This document shows positions 15,937 through 24,200 of a stretch of DNA of 64,000 bases, one piece after another. Made by a program: the position numbers and the translations under genes. This DNA is from an uncultured Clostridia bacterium (GTDB lineage: Bacteria; Bacillota; Clostridia; UMGS1810), in contig CAKSIN010000012.1 of assembly GCA_934463115.1 (NCBI GenBank), positions 1 to 64,000 of the forward strand, written 5' to 3'. Under the pieces are notes generated by a model, which worked only from the letters and a program-made list of their open reading frames with translations, did no database searches and was not told where the DNA came from. Every line of letters begins with the position of its first letter. The first letter of the stretch is position 1.

Positions 15937-17343
15937 ATGGAATATATAAATGTTCGTGACGCGGCAGCAAAATGGAATGTTCCCGAACGAAAGGTTACGT
16001 CACTTTGCCGCAGCGGGAAAATAATCGGAGCTAATAAGGACGGCAAAAATTGGTTTGTACCGAGCGATGCTGCACTGCCGCCGGACGGCCGCACAAAAGA
16101 CAGCATATCTGCGGCAGTGTCCGAAACGCGTACGACAGTAACGCACTTTACCGAGAATGGCGCAACACGAAATGTAATAGACAATTTTGAAAAGAAATAT
16201 AATAAATGCCCTGAACATACAGCATTCACACCGTACAGAATTTGTCCGCTCGGAGCGCATTCCGATCATCAGCTGGGCAAGATAACAGGGTTTGCCATAG
16301 ATAAGGGCATACACATCGCTTACGGTGCAAAACAAAACGGCGTAATTGAAATTGCTTCGCTTCAATTTCCGAAACGTGCACAATGGCATGTAAACTCAAC
16401 ACCGCCACAACGCCAGGGAGATTGGGCGGATCATCTTCGCGGCGCAACGATAGCATTAAACCGCAGATATACACTGCGCGTCGGATTGTGCGCAGTGCTC
16501 GACGGCGAACTGCCTATCGGCGGTCTTTCATCGTCAGCGGCAGTGATAATAACGTTTTTGTCGGCACTGTGTCACTTGAATAACATATCACTCACACCGC
16601 AGGAAATGATTGATATATCAAAAGAAGCCGAAAATAAATATGTAGGTGTTTCATGCGGCAAGCTTGACCAATCATGCGAGATATACTGCCGCAAAGACAA
16701 GCTTTTGTATATGGATATGAAAGATGACAGCTACGAATTGATACCGACACCTGACAATATGAAACCGTATGAAATTGTGATTTTTTTCTCGGGTTTGGAG
16801 CGTTCTCTTGCCGGTTCGAAATTTAATATGCGAGTTGATGAATGCCGCAGTGCGGCATATGCTCTTATGGCGTACGCCGGCATGGATTATGGAAAATTTG
16901 AAGATACATATCTGCGCGATGTTCCGCTTGATGTTTTTTTGAAATACAAAGACAGACTTCCGGAAAACTGGGCAAAGAGAGCAACACATTGGTACACGGA
17001 ATTTGAACGTGTTGAACGCGGAGCCGAGGCATGGCGGCACGGAGATATCGGGCAATTCGGTAAACTGTCTTTTGAAAGCGGTGCATCTTCTGTAAATGAC
17101 TGGGAAACCGGTTCGCCGGAACTCATCAAGTTGTACGATATCATGACTCATACCGACGGAATATACGGCGGACGGTTTTCAGGGGCAGGATTTAAAGGAT
17201 GCTGCATGGCTATCATTGATCCTGCATACAGAGAGCATATACTCGAGAGTGTAGAAAACGAATATCTCTCTGAATTTCCGAGATTAAAAAACAAATACAG
17301 TGCTCATATCTGCAAAAGTGCAGACGGTGTGCATTTGAAATAA
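15937..17343 (+). CDS. GHMP sugar kinase (galacturonokinase-like) with N-terminal HTH domain
   Basis: A 468-aa two-part protein. Residues 1 to about 50 (INVRDAAAKWNVPERKVTSLC, then SGKIIGANKDGKNWFVPSDA) are an excisionase/MerR-like helix-turn-helix with its winged strand. From about 70 on is a galactokinase-family GHMP kinase: PYRICPLGAHSDHQ replaces the galactokinase RVNLIGEHTDY motif, GGLSSSAA is the ATP loop and FSGAGFKGCCMAI is motif 3. PYRICPLGAH-x-DHQ is, to my knowledge, the motif of plant galacturonokinase, so galacturonate is the likely substrate, giving galacturonate 1-phosphate. The three genes behind it are a nucleotidyltransferase, a UDP-glucuronate 4-epimerase and UDP-glucose dehydrogenase. 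The HTH may make this enzyme a regulator of its own promoter (inference). AGGACGG is a modest ribosome-binding site. Confidence 0.88.
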   Translation: MEYINVRDAAAKWNVPERKVTSLCRSGKIIGANKDGKNWFVPSDAALPPDGRTKDSISAAVSETRTTVTHFTENGATRNVIDNFEKKYNKCPEHTAFTPYRICPLGAHSDHQLGKITGFAIDKGIHIAYGAKQNGVIEIASLQFPKRAQWHVNSTPPQRQGDWADHLRGATIALNRRYTLRVGLCAVLDGELPIGGLSSSAAVIITFLSALCHLNNISLTPQEMIDISKEAENKYVGVSCGKLDQSCEIYCRKDKLLYMDMKDDSYELIPTPDNMKPYEIVIFFSGLERSLAGSKFNMRVDECRSAAYALMAYAGMDYGKFEDTYLRDVPLDVFLKYKDRLPENWAKRATHWYTEFERVERGAEAWRHGDIGQFGKLSFESGASSVNDWETGSPELIKLYDIMTHTDGIYGGRFSGAGFKGCCMAIIDPAYREHILESVENEYLSEFPRLKNKYSAHICKSADGVHLK

Positions 17344-17356
17344 CGGAGGTGTACAT

Positions 17357-18097
17357 ATGAAATGTTTAATTCTTGCGGCCGGATATGCCACACGGCTGTA
17401 TCCGCTTACGGAAAATTTTCCCAAGCCGCTTCTTGAAGTGGGCGGGAAACCGATTTTGAACTGGTTAACTGAAGATATAGAAACAACCGGTAAGGTTAAC
17501 GAGTACATTGTTGTCACAAACCATAAATTTGCTCATTTCTTTGAAAAATGGGCTAATGAACTTTCGTATAACATTACGGTTGTTGATGACGGTACCGAAT
17601 CGAACGAAACACGTCTCGGCGCTGTTAAAGATATTGACTATGCAATTAAAAAGCTGCACATCGAAGATGAATTGATAGTTATTGCAGGGGATAATCTGCT
17701 TGATTTCAGCATGAACAAGTTTGTCAGATATTTCCGTGAAAAGCTGTCTTCGTGTGTTATGCGCTATTATGAAGAAGACGAAAAGCGGCTTAAAAAATCC
17801 GGAGTAATCGAAATAGATGAAAATGACAGAATAATCGGAATGGAAGAAAAACCGGAAAATCCAAAGTCACATTGGTGTTGCCCGCCCTTTTATTTTTTGA
17901 TACGTCACGATGTTGAACTTATTGAAAAGGCTATAGAATTCGGATGCTCAACCGATGCACCGGGAAGTTATATAGCATGGCTCAGCAAACGAACAGAGGT
18001 AAATGCAATGGAAATGCCGGGCAAACGATATGACATTGGAAATATAGAAAGTTACAACGATGTACAAAGAGAATATAAGGGGATAGTGAACGAATGA
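17357..18097 (+). CDS. Sugar-phosphate nucleotidyltransferase
   Basis: A 246-aa RmlA/GalU-like nucleotidyltransferase that joins a sugar 1-phosphate to an NTP, releasing PPi. The N-terminal LILAAGYATRLYPLTENFPK carries the nucleotide-binding GxxTRLxP-loop and the Lys that contacts phosphate; VIAGDNLLDF supplies the metal-binding Asp, and EEKP comes later. No hexapeptide repeat domain follows. Given the kinase in front and the UDP-uronate epimerase behind, the likely product is UDP-galacturonate, but the nucleotide cannot be read from sequence. CGGAGGTG precedes the ATG, and its stop overlaps the epimerase start as ATGA. Confidence 0.88.
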   Translation: MKCLILAAGYATRLYPLTENFPKPLLEVGGKPILNWLTEDIETTGKVNEYIVVTNHKFAHFFEKWANELSYNITVVDDGTESNETRLGAVKDIDYAIKKLHIEDELIVIAGDNLLDFSMNKFVRYFREKLSSCVMRYYEEDEKRLKKSGVIEIDENDRIIGMEEKPENPKSHWCCPPFYFLIRHDVELIEKAIEFGCSTDAPGSYIAWLSKRTEVNAMEMPGKRYDIGNIESYNDVQREYKGIVNE

Positions 18098-19158
18098 ACA
18101 ATTTAGATTTAAACGGAAAAAAATTACTTGTGACGGGAGCGGCAGGTTTTATTGGGGCAAATCTTGTTACCGAGCTTATGAAAACATTAACCGAAGCTGA
18201 AATTGTCGGTCTTGATAGCATGAATGACTATTATGATGTATCAATAAAAGAATATCGGCTAAACGAAATAGATAAACTTTCAAAAGAAAATCAAGGTATA
18301 AAATGGACGTTTGTAAAAGGAAACATCGCCGACAAATCTTTGGTTGATGAACTTTTCAAGTCACACAAATTTGATATTGCGGTAAATCTTGCCGCACAGG
18401 CCGGAGTGCGTTATTCAATAACCAATCCGGATGTTTACATCGAAAGCAATATTATTGGTTTTTATAACATACTCGAAGCATGCAGGAATAACCCTGTTGA
18501 GCACCTCGTATATGCATCTTCGTCATCGGTATACGGCTCGAACAAAAAAGTTCCGTACAGTGTGGAAGATAAAGTCGATAATCCGGTATCGTTGTATGCC
18601 GCAACAAAAAAGAGCAATGAACTGCTTGCTCACGCGTACAGCAAGCTCTATAATATACCGTCTACAGGTCTCAGGTTCTTCACGGTTTACGGTCCGGCAG
18701 GACGCCCGGATATGGCATATTTCGGATTCACAAACAAACTGCGTGCCGGCGAAACAATCAGGATTTTTAACTACGGCAATTGCAAACGCGATTTTACATA
18801 CGTGGATGATATTGTAGAAGGTGTTAAAAGAGTAATGCAGTGCCCACCCGAAAAATCAAACGGTGATGACGGTTTGCCGCTTCCGCCTTATAAGGTGTAT
18901 AACATTGGAAACAGTCACCCGGAAAATTTGCTTGATTTCGTTGATATTTTGCAGCGGGAGCTTATTTCGGCGGGCGTTTTACCGGCTGACTATGATTTTG
19001 AATCGCACAAAGAATTGGTTCCGATGCAGCCGGGAGATGTGCCGGTTACATATGCCGATACATCGGCACTTGAAAACGATTTTGGTTTTAAACCGAGTAC
19101 ATCACTTCGTGACGGACTGAGAAAATTTGCCAAGTGGTATAAAGAATTTTATTGTTAA
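18094..19158 (+). CDS. UDP-glucuronate 4-epimerase (NAD-dependent)
   Basis: A 354-aa extended SDR epimerase that should interconvert UDP-glucuronate and UDP-galacturonate. TGAAGFIGANL near residues 15-25 binds NAD; SMNDYYD, NLAAQAGVRYSI, YASSSSVYG, the catalytic Y-x3-K in SLYAATKKSNEL, and LRFFTVYGPAGRPDMA are close matches to UDP-glucuronate 4-epimerases (Cap1J/GAE type) rather than to GalE. The start overlaps the previous stop by 4 bp (ATGA), so translation is coupled. Product use is probably in surface polysaccharide, or in reverse for salvage of pectin galacturonate. Confidence 0.93.
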   Translation: MNNLDLNGKKLLVTGAAGFIGANLVTELMKTLTEAEIVGLDSMNDYYDVSIKEYRLNEIDKLSKENQGIKWTFVKGNIADKSLVDELFKSHKFDIAVNLAAQAGVRYSITNPDVYIESNIIGFYNILEACRNNPVEHLVYASSSSVYGSNKKVPYSVEDKVDNPVSLYAATKKSNELLAHAYSKLYNIPSTGLRFFTVYGPAGRPDMAYFGFTNKLRAGETIRIFNYGNCKRDFTYVDDIVEGVKRVMQCPPEKSNGDDGLPLPPYKVYNIGNSHPENLLDFVDILQRELISAGVLPADYDFESHKELVPMQPGDVPVTYADTSALENDFGFKPSTSLRDGLRKFAKWYKEFYC

Positions 19159-19181
19159 ATGATTTTATGGAGGATGAACAG

Positions 19182-20414
19182 ATGAATATTGCAGTAGCGG
19201 GAACAGGATATGTGGGTTTATCAATTGCAACGCTTTTGTCACAGCACAATCACGTTACAGCTGTGGATATTGTGCCCGAAAAAGTTGAATGTATAAATAA
19301 TCGGAAGTCACCTATACAAGATGAATATATTGAAAAATATCTTGCCGAAAAAGAACTTGACCTGACGGCAACGCTCGATGCGGAAAAAGCTTACAAAGAG
19401 GCTGATTTTGTTGTTATTGCCGCACCGACAAATTATGACAGCAAAAAGAATTTTTTTGACACATCGGCGGTGGAATCCGTAATTGAACTTGTGTTAAAAG
19501 TAAATCCGAACGCAATTATGGTTATTAAATCAACGATACCGGTCGGCTATACATGCAGCGTTCGAAAAAAATATAACACAGATAATATCATTTTCAGCCC
19601 TGAGTTTCTTCGTGAATCCAAGGCGCTGTATGATAATCTGTATCCAAGCAGAATAATTGTAGGTACGGATACCGAAAATAAGCGTCTTACCGATGCGGCA
19701 AACACTTTCGCCCGACTTCTGCAGGACGGAGCCATAAAAGAAAATATAGACACGCTTATAATGGGGTTCACAGAGGCCGAAGCTGTAAAACTGTTTTCAA
19801 ATACATACCTTGCTCTTAGGGTTTCATATTTCAATGAGCTTGATACATATGCCGAACTCAAAGGATTAAACACAAAGGAAATTATAGACGGCGTGTGCCT
19901 TGATCCGAGAATCGGTAGTTTCTATAACAATCCGTCATTCGGATACGGCGGTTACTGCCTGCCGAAAGATACAAAACAGCTTCTTGCAAACTATGCCGAT
20001 GTTCCGCAGAATATGATGTCGGCAATCGTTGAAAGCAACAAAACTCGCAAAGACTTTATTGCGGACAGAATTCTTGAAATTGCCGGCGGATATTCTGCAA
20101 ACGGTGAATATAATTCATCTCTTGAAAAAGAAGTTGTTATAGGTGTTTACAGGCTTACGATGAAGAGTAATTCCGACAACTTCCGTCAGAGCAGTATACA
20201 GGGCGTAATGAAGCGTATAAAAGCAAAGGGGGCAACTGTTATTGTCTACGAACCTACTCTTGAGGACGGGAGCACATTTTTTGGCAGCCGTGTAGTAAAT
20301 AACATGGATGAATTTAAAAAGTTAAGCAACGCGATTGTTGCAAACCGTTATGATTCGTGCCTTGATGATGTGGCAGAAAAAGTATATACAAGGGATTTGT
20401 TTAAAAGAGATTAA
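19182..20414 (+). CDS. ugd: UDP-glucose 6-dehydrogenase
   Basis: A 410-aa NAD-dependent enzyme that oxidises UDP-glucose twice to UDP-glucuronate. AVAGTGYVGLSIA (from residue 4) is the NAD-binding loop, KSTIPVGYT and FSPEFLRESKALYDNLYPSRIIVG are family hallmarks, and GYGGYCLPKDTKQL contains the catalytic Cys259. The ATG at 19182 is preferred to an upstream in-frame ATG at 19152 because GGAGG lies 8 bases before it and the Rossmann motif follows at once. It is the last gene of the uronate operon and supplies the epimerase's substrate from glucose. Confidence 0.96.
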   Translation: MNIAVAGTGYVGLSIATLLSQHNHVTAVDIVPEKVECINNRKSPIQDEYIEKYLAEKELDLTATLDAEKAYKEADFVVIAAPTNYDSKKNFFDTSAVESVIELVLKVNPNAIMVIKSTIPVGYTCSVRKKYNTDNIIFSPEFLRESKALYDNLYPSRIIVGTDTENKRLTDAANTFARLLQDGAIKENIDTLIMGFTEAEAVKLFSNTYLALRVSYFNELDTYAELKGLNTKEIIDGVCLDPRIGSFYNNPSFGYGGYCLPKDTKQLLANYADVPQNMMSAIVESNKTRKDFIADRILEIAGGYSANGEYNSSLEKEVVIGVYRLTMKSNSDNFRQSSIQGVMKRIKAKGATVIVYEPTLEDGSTFFGSRVVNNMDEFKKLSNAIVANRYDSCLDDVAEKVYTRDLFKRD

Positions 20415-20456
20415 AAAAATGCGCCGTCGGTTTATTGCCGATGGCGCATTTTTTTA
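20413..20456. terminator. Bidirectional intrinsic terminator
   Basis: ATGCGCCGTCGG and CCGATGGCGCAT form a GC-rich hairpin flanked by A7 on the left and T7 on the right, ending both the uronate operon and the minus-strand carAB-glycosidase transcript. Confidence 0.92.
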
Positions 20457-21257
20457 GAGATATTTGTTTAGCAATACCATTACATAAGATGTAAATCCGT
20501 GATTACAGCTTGCCGACGGAGCATTCATTTCCCAGAGTGTTCCTGTAGAATCAGCCATTGGTAAGAAATATTCCTCAATATCGCAGAGCATTTCGGATAT
20601 GTATCCGTTTTGAGCGAGTATTTCAAGCCACAGAAAATACCCTATAAAAGCATTCGAAGGATATACTTCCTTATACAATCCCGTTTTTTCACGTTTTCGT
20701 CCGAATTCGCAGACAAGTTTATCCAACAAATCGGCATGAGTTTTGCGCGTTGCAACCCCTGTGAAAAAAGCATAATACTGACATGTCTCGGTAACGGAGT
20801 CTGTGACATATAAAACATTCGTTTCGTTTCTCAGTGCCTGATCGTGGAAGAATCCGTTTATGCATGACATTTTGCAAATTGTTTCAGTCAGCGATTTTGC
20901 CTTTTCTGCATATCCGTTTCCGGGATAAAGCTTATCTGCCGTACGCAAAGTCATGACATATAGCATATTTGTCGGAAAGTTTACTCCGCTCACAAAATCG
21001 TTTGCCTTTGACCACTCCACAAAATTCCATCCGTCAAGATTTTCAAGCAGGCCGTCTGAATTTTCGTATTTTTCAAAATAGCTCATCAGGTTGGTAACTT
21101 TATTCTTTGCAGCAGCAACAAAACCTGCATTTCCGCTTCTGTCAAGATACTCGCTTAGCTCAAGTATATACCACATTGCCCACTGCGGTATAAAACCGTC
21201 GCCGTCGGCAGGGTAGCACATAGGCAGCATAGGTGATTCGTTCCAAATGAGTTCCTC
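20454..21257 (-). pseudogene. 5'-truncated glycosidase with (alpha/alpha)6-barrel (rhamnosidase-like)
   Basis: Only the C-terminal third of a glycoside hydrolase remains. Readable blocks are DGFIPQWAMWYILEL, WNFVEWSKANDFVSGVNFPTNMLY, ETCQYYAFF, SNAFIGYFLWLEIL and TGTLWEMNAPSASCNHGF, as in GH78-like alpha-L-rhamnosidases, which usually exceed 700 aa. Homologous sequence continues in frame 9 codons above the first ATG (21230), to EELIWNESP, where a TGA (21258-21260) ends it 8 bases from the CarB-DapF stop codon. There is no good ribosome-binding site at the ATG. Loss of the N-terminal half and of most of the barrel makes it very probably inactive. It may be a remnant left by a deletion. Confidence 0.8.
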
Positions 21258-21268
21258 TCAAAATTATA

Positions 21269-24200
21269 CTATTCTATGTTTACAATTCCTTTAAATGATG
21301 TAACCGCATTACCGGTCATATACACTGTTCCGTCATCTGTATACCTAATCACAAGGTCACCGCCTACAAGTTTAACTGTAATGTCGGTGTTCCTTTGGCA
21401 CAATCCCATTTCGCATGCAGCAACTGCAGCAGCACATGCACCGGTTCCGCATGCACGTGTTTCACCGTTTCCGCGCTCCCATGTACGCATTTTAATTGTT
21501 TTTTCGTTTATTATTTTGATAAATTCAGTGTTCACTCTTTCGGGGAACAGGGGATCGTTTTCAAATTTAGGTCCTATTTCTTCGAGGTTGAGTGAATCAA
21601 CATTTTCCGACACAACAACACAGTGGGGATTACCCATAGATACAGCTGATATATTGTAAATGCCGTCGGCAATTTCCGCATCAACATCGATTATCTTTTC
21701 GCCATGAAGTAAAACAGGTATCTTTTGCGGATCAAGTTCTGCTTTTCCCATATTTACGCATGCGGAAGTTATTTTTCCGCTCTGTTTATTGAGGTGTAAC
21801 GCTCTGATTCCGCTCGCTGTTTCAATAGATATATCGGTTTTTGATACAATACCGTTTTCATACAGATACTTACCCACGCAGCGTATTGCATTACCGCACA
21901 TTTTTCCTTCACTGCCGTCTATATTAAACATGCGCATTTTTGCATCGGCAACATCCGAGGGGCATATCAGAACAAGTCCACCGCCTCCTATGCCGTAGTG
22001 ATGATCCGAAAGCTGAACGCTCAGACCTTCGGGGTTATCAATTTTTTGCTTAAAGCAATCAAAGAAAATGTAATCTTCTCCGCAGCCATGCATTTTTACA
22101 AATTCGAGTTTTTCGCGTTCTGTTCGCATATGGTTTATATCCACCAGTTCTGTCGAATACTCGCTGTAACGGCTTCTGATACTGTCAGCAAGCGCACCGG
22201 CGGTGTCAAGCGATGTAAGGCAGGGAACATTGCGTTCAATTGCCTTCCTGCGAATTTTAACGCTGTCTCTGGTTGGTATTCTGCCTTTTGACGACGTAGA
22301 AATTACATAGTTGATTTTTCCGCTCTCGATTAATGTTATTGCATTGCTCTCGCTCTCGTAAATTTTGTAAACAACCTCAGCGTCAAGTTCATATTTGCGA
22401 AGTACATCTGCTGTTCCCTGGGTTGCATATAATTTGAAACCGAGATCAGCATATTTTTTTGCTATATCCGCAATTTCTTTTTTATCGGAGTCACGCACCG
22501 TAATAAATACTCCGCCGCTTCGGCGTATGCTACATCCGCTGCTGAGCAATCCTTTAAAAATAGCTTCTTCACGTGTTCCGGCAATTCCGAGAACCTCACC
22601 GGTTGATTTCATTTCCGGTCCGAGATGATTATCTACATTTGCAAGCTTTTCAAAAGAGAACACCGGAACCTTTACCGCAACATACGGAGACGGTGGGTAC
22701 AGTCCGGGTTTGTAACCCATATCGGCAAGCTTTTCACCGAGCATTGCACGTGTGGCAAGATCTACCATTGGTATTCCCGTTACTTTGCTTATATACGGAA
22801 TGGTACGTGAACTGCGCGGATTAACCTCAATTACATACAATTCGTTGTCATATATAAGATATTGAATATTTACCAATCCGAGTGCTTTCAACGAAAGGGA
22901 GAGATTTCTTGTGCTTTCAATTATTTTTTCGGTTAATTCATCCGAGAGATTCCACGCAGGATAAACAGCTATGGAATCGCCGGAATGTACACCGGCACGT
23001 TCTATATGCTCCATTATTCCCGGAATGAGTATGTCTTCACCGTCACAAATAGCATCAACCTCAAGTTCCGTTCCCATAAGATATTTATCTATAAGCACGG
23101 GATTTTCGATATTTGTGTCAAGAATAATCGACATATATTCCCGAATATCCTCATCATTAAACGCAATAATCATATTCTGACCGCCGAGGACATATGATGG
23201 GCGCATAAGTACAGGATATCCAATCTTTTCGGCAGCGTCAAGTGCCTCTTCGGTTGTCATTACCGTGCTGCCTTTTGGCCTTGCAATATGATGCTTTTCA
23301 AGAAGTTCATCAAACAGCTCGCGGTCTTCGGCAGCGTCTATACTTTCTGCCGATGTTCCGAGAATCTTCACACCGTTCTTACTCAGATAATTTGTAAGCT
23401 TAATTGCCGTCTGACCTCCGAATGCCACAACAACACCGTATGGCTTTTCAATGTTTATTATATTCATTACGTCTTCATTTGTAAGAGGTTCAAAATACAA
23501 TCTGTCTGCTGTGTCGAAGTCTGTTGAAACCGTTTCCGGGTTGTTGTTTACTATTACAACATCATAGCCCGCCTCTTTCAGCGACCATACGCAATGAACC
23601 GAGGCATAATCAAATTCCACACCTTGTCCGATACGAATCGGTCCGGAACCAAAGACAATAATTGTTTTCTTATGATTTTCTTTTGCAGTCTCAATAAACG
23701 GTGCAGCCTCATCCTCATCTTCGTACGATGAATAAAAATAGGGCGTAGTTGCCTCGAATTCGGCTGCGCAGGTGTCAACCATCTTAAATGACGCATTTCG
23801 GTGATTTTTTATTTGTTTTCCGCTTATTTTAACAATGTCATCATCCTGATAACCTAATTTCTTTGCGCGCAGGTACAACTCGTCATTCAAATCATTCGAA
23901 TCAGCAAGTTCCCTTTCAAAATTTGCAAGGTTATTTAATTTTGCAAGAAACCATTCGTCTATTTTGGTAATACCATGTATCTGCTCTATTGAAATACCGC
24001 GTTTGAGAGCCTCAAACACAACAAACAAACGCTTGTCATCACAATTATAAAGCTGTGATGCCACCTCGTCATCTGATAAATGCGATATTTTGGCATTTGT
24101 AAGCGTACTTTGCTTAATTTCTGCTCCGCGTACTGCCTTCATTATAGCTTCTTCAAATGTCGAGCCAATGCTCATAACCTCGCCGGTCGCTTTCATCTGC

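Noticed and set aside
15937..17343. Simple galactokinase (galK)
   Set aside because: The first GHMP motif is PYRICPLGAHSDHQ, not the galactokinase GEHTDY form, and the operon handles UDP-uronates rather than UDP-galactose; galT and galE are absent.
22100..22140. CarB-DapF as two genes separated by a missed stop codon
   Set aside because: The frame is open with sensible residues on both sides and both domains are complete, so a fusion is taken as real in this sequence; an internal start at 22129 is noted as a possible extra product.
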